From: Gemmatimonadota bacterium
GTDB lineage: Bacteria > GCA-2686955
NCBI GenBank assembly: GCA_002686955.1
Contig: NYZA01000244.1
Span: 1-22,560, forward strand
Direction: 5' to 3'
Length of the DNA: 22,560 bases
Part shown: one piece after another, positions 6,801 to 13,709 of the stretch
How positions within the stretch are numbered: the first letter of the stretch is position 1
How the letters are laid out: each line of letters opens with the position of its first letter
Program-made: the position numbers and the translations under genes
Notes under the pieces: model-generated
Databases searched by the model: none
What the model was told of the DNA's origin: nothing
The model's input: only the letters and a program-made list of their open reading frames with translations

Positions 6801-7894
6801 CGATCGATCTTGGCCAGAAGCTCAGCCGACTCCTCGCCGTCTCCGTATTGATCGAAGAGCAGTCGCGCCAGATCGAGGCGCGACTCCGCGTCATCCGGGT
6901 CGACGCTGATCGCATCGCGAAGCCAGCGCTCCGCCATCGGGAAGTTTCCGCGAGCGATGAAGAAGAGTGCCGTTCCAAGGTGAATGGAGGCCGGGCGAGG
7001 TGTCTCGATGGCCGCGAGGACCTCTTCGATCGGTCTGCCGTCCGATTCCGCCGCCCATTGCTCGATGACGAGCGAGGAGGGCGCATGGTCGAAGGCATCG
7101 ATTCCTGCGAGCAGCAACGCTGTTCCCGTTCTTCGGTTCCCACCGAGCAGCTCGATCCAGCCGAGCTCGCGCAGGTTGTGCGGGTCGTGGCCGTGGCGGG
7201 TGAGCTTGGTGAGGTGGGCGGCGCGGGCGAACTCCGGACGGCGCACGTGATCCCAGAAGATCAGTCCCAAGGGCAAGTAGGCTTCGGCCGCGGGGGACGG
7301 ATGGACGACAGCCGCGGCGAGCGCGCTGATTGCGAGATCGAGGTCGCCGTGTGCCTGGGCCAACATGCCGAGGCGAGATTGCAGCTCGGCGTTTCCTTTG
7401 TGCTCCCCCAGAGCGCGGGCCGCCTCTGCTCGCGCTTCCGCGCGCAAGTCGAGTCGCTCGAAGATCTCGATCGCATCGAGAGAGACGGCAATCTCCTGTG
7501 GAGCGCGGTTCCGCGCCTTTCTCGCCCAGTCCGCGGCCGACTCTCCGTCCTTGGCCAAGATGCAGAGTCTGGCCAGCTCAAAACAGGGGTCGGCGTCGTC
7601 GGGGCGGAGCTCGACGAGTCGCTGATAGAGGGGGGCGGCCTCGTCGAGCTGATCGAGGTCGATCAGGGCCGCCCCCTCGAGCGCGATCAGCTCCGGATCG
7701 TTCCGCCGAATCTCCGGATCGATCTCCGAGAGCAGCTCCATTGCCGCCTCGCCTCCGGACGATTCCAGCGCCGCGCGAATCTCCGATTTCGTCTCTTCGA
7801 CCGCTCCGTTCTTCTTGTTCGCCTCGCCTTTTTTCGCTCTCACCGTAAGGTTGCTCTCTCTGCTGGGTTGCCCCTGAAGCACCGCGCCTCCCAC
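3857..7894 (-). CDS. TPR - ClpA/B-type double AAA+ - RF2-like fusion
   Basis: A single 1345-aa frame. Residues about 40-390 are TPR-like helical repeats in place of the Clp N-domain. AAA1 (about 425-665) has Walker A GEPGVGKT (451-458) and pore loop KYLG (495-498), but its Walker B reads IIYIPRF (518-524) with the D-E pair replaced by P522-R523. AAA2 (about 680-985) has Walker A GPTGVGKT (728-735), Walker B ILFDEIEK (795-802), sensor-1 MTSN, Arg finger FRPEFMNR and sensor-2 GARELKR, but the pore motif GYVG is GAAG (775-778). Walker A spacing matches ClpA, so there is no M-domain. Residues about 1004-1340 align along their length with RF2: PCRF helices, LERWG-like and RRETGTHRRV segments, and C-terminal VRAVLDGEIDDFI. 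The GGQ loop is deleted and SPF is absent. GTG 7894 follows GGAGGA closely; GTG 7882 or 7843 are alternative starts. Domain calls are firm; function is inferred. Confidence 0.93.
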   Translation of the reverse strand: MGGAVLQGQPSRESNLTVRAKKGEANKKNGAVEETKSEIRAALESSGGEAAMELLSEIDPEIRRNDPELIALEGAALIDLDQLDEAAPLYQRLVELRPDDADPCFELARLCILAKDGESAADWARKARNRAPQEIAVSLDAIEIFERLDLRAEARAEAARALGEHKGNAELQSRLGMLAQAHGDLDLAISALAAAVVHPSPAAEAYLPLGLIFWDHVRRPEFARAAHLTKLTRHGHDPHNLRELGWIELLGGNRRTGTALLLAGIDAFDHAPSSLVIEQWAAESDGRPIEEVLAAIETPRPASIHLGTALFFIARGNFPMAERWLRDAISVDPDDAESRLDLARLLFDQYGDGEESAELLAKIDRDRLDDPELAAALQTLETRIESGSPMPAGDSVTSPAGGSEQDVLSVNARPMTVDAERSLPWRGSDELVLRVIRVLSRPARRSVLLAGEPGVGKTALINEVARRIAAGECPEPLKESRILELSPTALQTDIKYLGEWQTKITRLVDEARRAPGTIIYIPRFHHLMGAGATRAHEEDMAGALAPLLSADQLTVIADGNPEPLRRMLRSRPELARALTLVDVKEPERRQVREILLAARSWIRRNEGPRIESAAVDRVIDLSARFLRHERFPAKGIDLLRTAFETVREGSESLVTPEDVARELSLKTGLPKFLVLDSETLDLEQTRTFFRERILGQDDALSTMQDTVARMKTGLQDPQRPIATYLFTGPTGVGKTETAKVLAAYLFADEKRMLRFDMSEFSDPLAVDRLIEAREGAAGARGHLTGAVRENPLSVILFDEIEKAHPRVFDLLLQVLGEGRLTDTRGETVGFHESVIIMTSNLGSDRGTEGGLGFTRDRAAAEAAAIREEVQRFFRPEFMNRIDRVVPFRRLSLNDLRTVALREIGRCIAREGVVRRGIVVETDPSVADLVLDRGQSGRYGARELKRAVEELVAVPLARLLAGHALSTEDTVRLVSREGSVVAEVVHEVAASPGLVAKAAEAGEHRSLEAILEAIEATKARIDHLAESLGIPSAQKRAEELRREMERPGFWDDSETSTSVLRSLAEQNRLLDRDRAVRVELEEAALLADLVGEGHRELLPEADQKLAEIELKSEEMELETLLSMPGDVRSAFVILTAGDHTPDDVAWVNELACLYERWGTRRGMEAEIVGERSFRGSTRGSAVLHIDGAFAFGLLRRETGTHRRVQTRPDGERSTVVARIHVIPEPQGDPPRPNDLRYRASRSSKTKFISAPRGIVSFRVKDRRWSLRTSLESPAAEELAAAFSAGLAESDVNDDELATIARNVLLIGRRSVQDPRSEHESTDVRAVLDGEIDDFILAALAAEPTAP

Positions 7895-7946
7895 ACTCCT
7901 CCGGCGAGAGAGTACGGGAGGCGGGGGAGGAAGTGGAGAATCCGCG

Positions 7947-8981
7947 CTACTGAATCGTCACCTCGTAGCGGTCCCACTCCAACGTATCGTCCAAGCTCGT
8001 GCCGATCCAGGCCGCGACGCTGTAGGTTCCGGTCGGAGCGGCCATAGGGATCGGGAAGTTCATGGTGTATGTGTCGACGTCTCCCGACATGATCGAGTAG
8101 CTGTCCTGGAAGATCGGATTGGGGCCGATCTGGGTGCCGTTCCGGTAGGCGATCATCCAGATCTCGAGATCCTGATCGTTCCGGCTGATGTTCCTCATGT
8201 CGATCGGCACGGAGAGCATGTCGCCTCTCGAGACCGTGAAACTGTCACCATCGACATCCATCGGCACCTCGGAGAGCCGTTTCGCGCCGAGGATCTCCTT
8301 GTATTCGGGCTCCTGCACATAGACGACGACATTGAGATCGTCCTTCTTCCACGCGCCGTTGATCGAGATCGACTGGCTGAAATAGGTCATGCTGCCAACG
8401 TTCTTCCCGTTCAGGTCGATGTTCGCGACATGGTCGCGCAGAACGCCGTTGTAGTGGCGACTTCCGGCCGTCAGGTCGTTTTCGGTGAGCGCGATACGGA
8501 GCTCGGGGGTTCCTTGTTGCCAGAGTTGCTCGATGACCTCGACCGAACCCTGCACCGTCCAGGTGTTGTTGCCGGTCATGTCGCCGGTGAGCCGAATGTC
8601 GACCATCGGATCGTAGTTGCGCCGGCCGTTGAAGCGTTGGCGATAGGTGTTGTACATCGGACCGCCGGCCCCGATGACCTTGGTAATGCCGCCGAAGATC
8701 ATGGTCGGCGTTCCAGGATTCCCGTAGTAGGACCGACGAGCGTCGCCATCGGCGTTCGAGAGCGCATCGCTCATGTGGTACTCGATGAAGATGGTGCCGG
8801 CGCGGCCCTCCTCTACTCGGAGTTGCTCGGCGGCGGCGTCGGCCTGAGGGCAGTAGCCGCACCACGACGCGGTGACCAGCTCCATCGCGACGCAACGGGG
8901 AATGATGTCCTGGGCGGCGTGGGCCGGGGAAAGCGCGACGCCTCCCATCACGGCGAGGGCGAGATATGCGTGCTTGGTCAT
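7947..8981 (-). CDS. Omp28-like exported thioredoxin-fold protein
   Basis: A 344-aa secreted protein. The signal peptide ends near SPAHA-AQ (about 22). The thioredoxin-like domain carries the redox motif WCGYC (Cys41, Cys44) and the cis-Pro loop GTPTMIFGG, as in the Omp28 family of FCB-group bacteria. The remaining ~230 residues are beta-rich Ig-like modules without recognised catalytic residues. ATG 8981 is chosen over the longer frame because it starts the signal peptide and is preceded by GGAGAG seven nt upstream. It follows the DUF6029-like barrel gene by 40 bp and precedes the Clp-RF2 fusion by 52 bp without a visible terminator, so all may be co-transcribed. Its partner at 11227-12951 is a longer paralogue of the same type. 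It lacks a FlgD-like tail, so it may be periplasmic or attached differently. Confidence 0.82.
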   Translation of the reverse strand: MTKHAYLALAVMGGVALSPAHAAQDIIPRCVAMELVTASWCGYCPQADAAAEQLRVEEGRAGTIFIEYHMSDALSNADGDARRSYYGNPGTPTMIFGGITKVIGAGGPMYNTYRQRFNGRRNYDPMVDIRLTGDMTGNNTWTVQGSVEVIEQLWQQGTPELRIALTENDLTAGSRHYNGVLRDHVANIDLNGKNVGSMTYFSQSISINGAWKKDDLNVVVYVQEPEYKEILGAKRLSEVPMDVDGDSFTVSRGDMLSVPIDMRNISRNDQDLEIWMIAYRNGTQIGPNPIFQDSYSIMSGDVDTYTMNFPIPMAAPTGTYSVAAWIGTSLDDTLEWDRYEVTIQ

Positions 8982-9021
8982 TCGGTTCTCTCCAAACGAG
9001 AAATGGAGTGGTCGGTGAAAG

Positions 9022-10671
9022 CTAGAAGCGTTGGAGCAGCTCCATCCGCCAGCCTTGGAAGGGCTGGATGAATTTGCAGGTTCCGCCGCGGCACACCACA
9101 CCGCCCCGTTCTCGGCCGAACTGGAGTCCAAGACGCGACTGCTGGGTGATATCGAGGTCGACCCCGGCGATCCAGTAGAAATCCTCCAGCGGCTCCAATG
9201 CTCCTTTATAACCCACAGCCTCCCACTGCTCAGCCTCGTTCGTTCTCTCGTAGCTGACGAATGCCGACAGCCATGGGGATCGAGAGTAGGTCAGCGTGCC
9301 GATTCCATCGTGAAATATGGGCGGCCGATCATCCGGGAAGTCGCTTCGGAAGAGCTCCGCGAAACGGCGGTCATCGGTCCTTTGATACTCGAGCGCGACG
9401 ATCAATCCGTGCACCTCCCCCAGCTCGAGCTCATTGGTCAGGCCGAGGGTCTGCTGCGTCTTCTGGGCTCCGAGATGCCCGTCGACGGTCAGATCGGCAA
9501 CCAGATGCGCCGACCAACCTTCTCGCACGGGATGATCGACTCTGAGAGTCAGCTCTTCGATCGTGTTGGTGAGACTTCCGGAGAACCCTTCGAATCTCAC
9601 CCACCGCGGCCAGGCGAGCTCGACCTCGTCGCCGCCCCCAGCGAGATCGAAATACGACCGATCACCGGTCTGCAGATAGAAGAGCGAGAAAGAGCTGCCC
9701 GCGTCGGTCTCGAAGGCACCCTCGAGCGAGAATCCGAGCTCGTTGTTCTTGTTGACCAGGAACTGCTTGCGATTGAGTGTCGCGAGATCGGATATCGGCC
9801 GCAGTGAAGGCGGCTCCGACCAGGGAACGCCCACACCCGAAAAGGTCGACGTAAACGACTCTTCGCCGAATGCGTAGTTCTTGTAGGCCGCGGTCAGGGT
9901 GAAATCATCGAACCAGCGGTCGATCTCGACGAAAAACCCGCTTCCGGAAGGTCCACCGCGGGGGGCGCCGGAGATTCGAAGCCAGTTGCGAACGACTTCG
10001 CCATAGACCGATCCCTGATCAAAATCGGCGCGCAGCGTTGTAAGGCTTTTGCGGTTGATGTGCTGGCTCTCCCCCGGCACTCCATCGCGCGTCTCGACAT
10101 AACCCTGCCCGAGCTCCAGCCAGTCCATTGCCCGGTAGGTGCCGTGCACCGCCCCCACGCGGTCGCGGCGATACCCCTCGGGGAAGTCGAATTGAAGGAA
10201 GTTCCCAATCCCCCCCAAGAGGCGCAGAGAGTATCGGTCGACCCGTCTCTCCAGCAAAACCCCTTCGAGCTCTCGATCGACATTGACGGCCGGATCTTCG
10301 TAGAGATTCAGGCCGAGTCCTCGTCCGAGAAGCGCGCCAAACGATCCGACGCGCAGGTGGTTGGTGCCGTCCTCGTACTCGAGGAAGCGCTTGCGGACTC
10401 CGGTGTACTCGTCGCCGTAGAAGAAGGGATCGAGATGATCGAAGCGTCCGCCCAGGACCCAATTCTCCCAGCGCAGCTCGAGTGTCAGCCGGCTCTCCAG
10501 CACCTTCTTGTCCTGGTCGACGGGGCTGAGCCCTTCGAACACCGACTCGTCCCCGCGCTGAATCCACATCGATTCATGCCCGCGAATGGAAACCTCGCCG
10601 ATCTCGAATGCCGTGGCGACAGGGGCCGCGGCGGCAACGCCGACAAATGCGGAAACGCTGCGTGTCATCAT
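9022..10671 (-). CDS. DUF6029-like outer-membrane beta-barrel protein
   Basis: A 549-aa protein with an N-terminal signal peptide (cleavage near VATA-FEIG), many alternating amphipathic beta strands rich in aromatic and charged residues, and a C-terminal Phe (MELLQRF), the usual Bam recognition signature. Length and strand pattern fit the DUF6029 barrels found next to Omp28/TlpA genes in FCB bacteria. A feature worth noting is a CRGGTC motif 23 residues from the end (Cys527, Cys532), which could form a small disulfide loop before the last strand. The start is coupled: ATG 10671 overlaps the TGA of the upstream TlpA-like gene (ATGATGA), and no independent Shine-Dalgarno is visible. No ligand or transport role can be read from the sequence. 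The barrel assignment is stronger than the specific DUF number. Confidence 0.78.
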   Translation of the reverse strand: MMTRSVSAFVGVAAAAPVATAFEIGEVSIRGHESMWIQRGDESVFEGLSPVDQDKKVLESRLTLELRWENWVLGGRFDHLDPFFYGDEYTGVRKRFLEYEDGTNHLRVGSFGALLGRGLGLNLYEDPAVNVDRELEGVLLERRVDRYSLRLLGGIGNFLQFDFPEGYRRDRVGAVHGTYRAMDWLELGQGYVETRDGVPGESQHINRKSLTTLRADFDQGSVYGEVVRNWLRISGAPRGGPSGSGFFVEIDRWFDDFTLTAAYKNYAFGEESFTSTFSGVGVPWSEPPSLRPISDLATLNRKQFLVNKNNELGFSLEGAFETDAGSSFSLFYLQTGDRSYFDLAGGGDEVELAWPRWVRFEGFSGSLTNTIEELTLRVDHPVREGWSAHLVADLTVDGHLGAQKTQQTLGLTNELELGEVHGLIVALEYQRTDDRRFAELFRSDFPDDRPPIFHDGIGTLTYSRSPWLSAFVSYERTNEAEQWEAVGYKGALEPLEDFYWIAGVDLDITQQSRLGLQFGRERGGVVCRGGTCKFIQPFQGWRMELLQRF

Positions 10672-11189
10672 TGTTGGGCGTCGGTGCCCGGGGCGGCGGA
10701 CAGGAGTTTTTTGATCTCCGCCTCGATCTCATGCTCGTCCCCTGGACGATAGCCGGTAAATGTCCGCACCGATTGCCCCTTCTTGTCCACCAGAATGTTC
10801 GTGGGAAGCGCCGCCACACTCATTCGCTTCGAGTACTGCCCCTGCGGGTCGAGCAACACCGGATAGCTGAGCCCGAGCTTGCGCGCCGCGGGCTTCACTT
10901 TTCCGACCGAGCTCACATTGTCGACGCTGATCGCGACAACCTGCAAACCCTGAGCCTTGTACTTCTCGAAGAGCTTGATCAAATGTGGCGCTTCTTGCTT
11001 GCATGGCTTGCACCAGGTCGCCCAAAAGTTGATCAACAAGGGCCCCTTGCCAAGATAGTCCGCGAGCTTTGCGCGGCCGCCGTTCATCTTCTCGAGATTG
11101 AAAGTGGGCGTCTTCTCCGCGGCCAGGGCGGAGGGGATCGAGAGGGCCGTCAGTATCAGGGCGATGAGTGTGGCGCGAATTAGGCGCAT
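10668..11189 (-). CDS. TlpA/ResA-like thiol-disulfide oxidoreductase
   Basis: A 173-aa exported thioredoxin-like protein. The signal peptide is about residues 1-23 (hydrophobic LIALILTALSIPSALA). The redox site is FWATWCKPC (Cys60, Cys63), the cis-Pro is in AALPTNILVD (Pro129), and the AhpC/TSA-Redoxin-type insertion of the TlpA/ResA group is present. Such proteins keep periplasmic cysteines reduced, for example in cytochrome c maturation or for partner redox proteins; no ccm/ccs gene is nearby, so the client is more likely one of the co-encoded Omp28 or barrel proteins (inference). GGAG lies about 6 nt before ATG 11189. It starts 37 bp after the Omp28-FlgD gene and its TGA overlaps the ATG of the DUF6029-like gene. 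Confidence 0.9.
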   Translation of the reverse strand: MRLIRATLIALILTALSIPSALAAEKTPTFNLEKMNGGRAKLADYLGKGPLLINFWATWCKPCKQEAPHLIKLFEKYKAQGLQVVAISVDNVSSVGKVKPAARKLGLSYPVLLDPQGQYSKRMSVAALPTNILVDKKGQSVRTFTGYRPGDEHEIEAEIKKLLSAAPGTDAQQ

Positions 11190-11226
11190 GAAGGTCTCCG
11201 CGAGAAGGGCCGCTGAGCGTGTCGGA

Positions 11227-12951
11227 TCACTTGAGCAGGAGCATCCGGCGGGTCTGGCTGCTCTCGCCTGTGGTCAGGCGGTAGAGATAGACGCCGCTCG
11301 GCAATGAGAGCCCCTGAGCATTGGTGCCGTCCCAGACGACCCTGTGATGTCCGGCGGCCTTGGGGCCATCGACCAGGCTCTTCACCTCGCGCCCGCTCAG
11401 ATCGAAAACTCTGAGCTGCACCCTTTGTTCGTCGGTCTCGACCTCGTAGGTCAGAGTGGTGCGAGGATTGAAAGGGTTTGGTTGATTCTGATGCAGCAGG
11501 GTCGCGGTCGGGCGGGGCAGTCCTCGATCGTCTCCTTCGATGCCGACGGCGCCCACGGGCACATAAATCGTATCGATGACGACCGCTCCCTCGCCGTCGG
11601 TGAAGGTCTGGGCGAACGCCAGCGTCGAACCGGGCACCACATCGACATCGAGGATGAATCGACCTCCGCTTCCGTCCACCGTAGCGTCCTTTTCGATGTC
11701 GCCGTAGGCTTCATCCGCTTCGATAATGATGACGCTCGGATCGGTGATCGTGAGCTCCGAGGTCACATCGTATGCGATGAATGGCCCCGAATTGTGGGCG
11801 CGAGTGATGAACTCGATCGCCTCTCCAGGCTCAGGAATTCCGTTTCCATTTCCGTTGCTTCCACCCAGGTCATCGTCGTCGATCAGCAGCTCGGCGACCT
11901 CGAGAGCCACCGCGCCGGAGCGGGCGGTGTAGGTTGAGCCCTTGATGACATCGTAATTCTCGCCGTACTTCATGAAGAAGCTGCTCGTGATGGTCGGATC
12001 GGTCGCGCCGATGTCGACCCATTGGAGCTTGACCGTGACGGTCGAATCGGCCGGCATCGTCAGGTCGAGAGAATCGGGGAGGCAGATTCCCCACTCCAGG
12101 ATGCAGAATGTCGCCAGCCAACCCTGGGCGGTGAGGTCTTCCATCTGCATCCGCATGTCGATCGGATAGGAATTTGGGTTGGTGAGGTAGGTGTTGATCG
12201 TTCGCGATGAATCTTCCACTGCCGTCACCAACTCCTCGGTCGACGCGAACTCGGTGAAGAAGAGGCGCGTGGACTGGTCGATCCGTCTGTCGGCGTGATC
12301 TTGCACGAACGCGACGACCTCGAGCGCGGGGGTCTTCCACTCCTCTGCGATGGCGAACGACCCGGTGAAGACGGCTTCGTCGCCCTTCTGAACCAGCCCG
12401 GCCAGCTCATGGGAGACGATGCGGCGAACGACCGGGCGCATCTCCTCGTTGTCGTCGATCAGCCCGCGCTCCCCGAGCGCCACATAGAGCTTCGGATCGA
12501 CGTAGTCGGGTGGAGCATCCGCCAGAGCAAGAACCGTGTAGTCGACCCGGTCGCCGGCGACTGTCCCGGTCATCGAGAGCTCGATCTGCGCCTCTTCGAC
12601 CATGTCGGCATCGATTCGGTTCTTGTAGTCGTCGTAGACCTCATCGTAGCCGCCCACGATCTTCCGGTTGCCGTCGAAAGCGGTGGTGGGAGTACCGCTG
12701 ATGTTGTAGTAGCTGATCCTGCTGTTCGACTCCGCATTCGAGTACTCGTCGTTCACGTGGTAGCTGATCACGACGAAGCGGTCGTAGTCGTACTCCCCTT
12801 CGAGATCGTGGAGGGCGGACTCCGCCCAAGGGCAGTAGCCGCACCATGTAGCGGTCATGAGCTCCGCCATGACACTTCGATCCGCGGCCCGGGCGGAGCC
12901 GGCGGCGAGAGCGATCGTGCAGGCGAGGGCGATTCTGGGCGCGCGCTTCAT
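11227..12951 (-). CDS. Omp28-like thioredoxin-fold protein with FlgD-like sorting tail
   Basis: A 574-aa secreted protein. ATG 12951 begins a clear signal peptide (KR...ALACTIALAAGSARA) and has AAGGA upstream; the longer frame from 12981 would spoil it. The thioredoxin-like Omp28 domain has WCGYC (Cys37, Cys40) and cis-Pro motif ISGTPTTAFDG (Pro88). The middle (about 110-475) is Ig-like/CARDB-type beta sandwich with an acidic Asp/Gly/Asn-rich segment (DDDDLGGSNGNGNG). The last ~95 residues are a FlgD-type Ig domain with hallmark pieces QNQPNPFNP, VFDLSGREV and SGVYLYRLTTG, ending in MLLLK; such tails act as secretion/anchoring signals related to type IX sorting domains. It is the first gene of the minus-strand cluster and probably its promoter-proximal member. 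The redox role is inferred from the CxxC. Confidence 0.88.
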   Translation of the reverse strand: MKRAPRIALACTIALAAGSARAADRSVMAELMTATWCGYCPWAESALHDLEGEYDYDRFVVISYHVNDEYSNAESNSRISYYNISGTPTTAFDGNRKIVGGYDEVYDDYKNRIDADMVEEAQIELSMTGTVAGDRVDYTVLALADAPPDYVDPKLYVALGERGLIDDNEEMRPVVRRIVSHELAGLVQKGDEAVFTGSFAIAEEWKTPALEVVAFVQDHADRRIDQSTRLFFTEFASTEELVTAVEDSSRTINTYLTNPNSYPIDMRMQMEDLTAQGWLATFCILEWGICLPDSLDLTMPADSTVTVKLQWVDIGATDPTITSSFFMKYGENYDVIKGSTYTARSGAVALEVAELLIDDDDLGGSNGNGNGIPEPGEAIEFITRAHNSGPFIAYDVTSELTITDPSVIIIEADEAYGDIEKDATVDGSGGRFILDVDVVPGSTLAFAQTFTDGEGAVVIDTIYVPVGAVGIEGDDRGLPRPTATLLHQNQPNPFNPRTTLTYEVETDEQRVQLRVFDLSGREVKSLVDGPKAAGHHRVVWDGTNAQGLSLPSGVYLYRLTTGESSQTRRMLLLK

Positions 12952-13038
12952 TCCTATATCCTTGGAGACGGTGTGCTTCAAATAGGGCTATGAATGCAGT
13001 ATGGGCTGATTAGTATGGTAAGCGTATGAGCGCCCGTG

Positions 13039-13050
13039 TTGACGGGTCAA
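13039..13050. promoter_or_regulatory. inverted repeat in divergent intergenic region
   Basis: TTGACGGGTCAA is a perfect dyad (5-nt arms, 2-nt centre) between the divergent Omp28-FlgD (12951, -) and TlpA-like (13079, +) genes. It lies where both promoters must be, and TTGAC on each strand could serve as a -35 box or as a regulator half-site. No convincing -10 box could be matched on either strand, so this is only a candidate operator. Confidence 0.22.
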
Positions 13051-13078
13051 TCCGGCGATCTTCGATCAGGAAGCGATC

Positions 13079-13639
13079 ATGACGCGAAAGACCACCGCAA
13101 ACCGTTACGTGACTTGGGGCACGGCGGCACTCTCCTTCGCATTCTCGCCGGCCCTCGGCGTCACCGTCGGCGATCCGGCTCCCCCCTTCGACGTCCCGGA
13201 GGCGGATGGAGGCAACGTCTCGCTGGCCGAACACGCCGGCAAGGTGATCCTCCTGAACTTCTGGGCGTCGTGGTGCGGCCCCTGCCTCGAGGAGATTCCA
13301 CAGATCGAGACCGACATTCATCAGGTTTACGGTCCCGACCAGTTCACCGCGATCAGCATGAACGAGTTCGACGCGTTGAGCATAATCGGGCTCTACAAAC
13401 ACGGGCTGCTGGGGCTGGAGATGACCTATCCCTTCGGGGACGATGACGGCACGGTGTTCTCCGCCTACGGCGTTTCCGCTCTGCCTCGGAACTTCATCAT
13501 CGACCAGGACGGAATCATCCGCTACGACGAAGAGGGGTTCACGAAACAGGAGATCATCGATCTGATCGAGGAGCTCCTCGCGTCGGTGGCAGTGCAGTCC
13601 ACCACCTGGGGTAGCATGAAGGCGCGCGGGGAGCGCTGA
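13079..13639 (+). CDS. TlpA/ResA-like thiol-disulfide oxidoreductase (second copy)
   Basis: A 186-aa exported thioredoxin-like protein, divergent from the redox cluster. The N-terminal region (about 1-27, with hydrophobic TWGTAALSFAFSPALG) looks like a signal peptide or anchor. The fold begins at VGDPAPPFDVP, a Redoxin/AhpC-type start; the redox site is NFWASWCGPC (Cys66, Cys69) and the cis-Pro lies in SALPRNFIID (Pro136). AGGAAG stands 6 nt before the ATG. WCGPC resembles thioredoxin and ResA more than the WCKPC of the other TlpA-like gene, so the two copies may differ in redox potential or client. It is separated from the minus-strand cluster by a 127-bp divergent intergenic region. Confidence 0.9.
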   Translation: MTRKTTANRYVTWGTAALSFAFSPALGVTVGDPAPPFDVPEADGGNVSLAEHAGKVILLNFWASWCGPCLEEIPQIETDIHQVYGPDQFTAISMNEFDALSIIGLYKHGLLGLEMTYPFGDDDGTVFSAYGVSALPRNFIIDQDGIIRYDEEGFTKQEIIDLIEELLASVAVQSTTWGSMKARGER

Positions 13640-13661
13640 GCCACCGCGAGAAATCCTGGAC

Positions 13662-13683
13662 GCGCCGCCTCGACGAGCGGCGC
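13662..13683 (+). terminator. GC hairpin downstream of second TlpA-like gene
   Basis: GCGCCGC (662-668) and GCGGCGC (677-683) form a perfect 7-bp stem with an 8-nt loop, 22 nt after the TlpA-like stop. There is no T-tract after it, so it may be a Rho-dependent pause, a 3'-end protecting hairpin, or incidental in GC-rich DNA. Confidence 0.28.
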
Positions 13684-13709
13684 CTGCTGCGAAGATACGA
13701 AGAGCGTGA

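Noticed and set aside
6011-8047. 678-aa plus-strand open frame antisense to the Clp-RF2 fusion
   Set aside because: It lies wholly opposite a gene with clear domains, has low-complexity Arg/Gly-rich composition and no recognisable motif; a GC-driven shadow.
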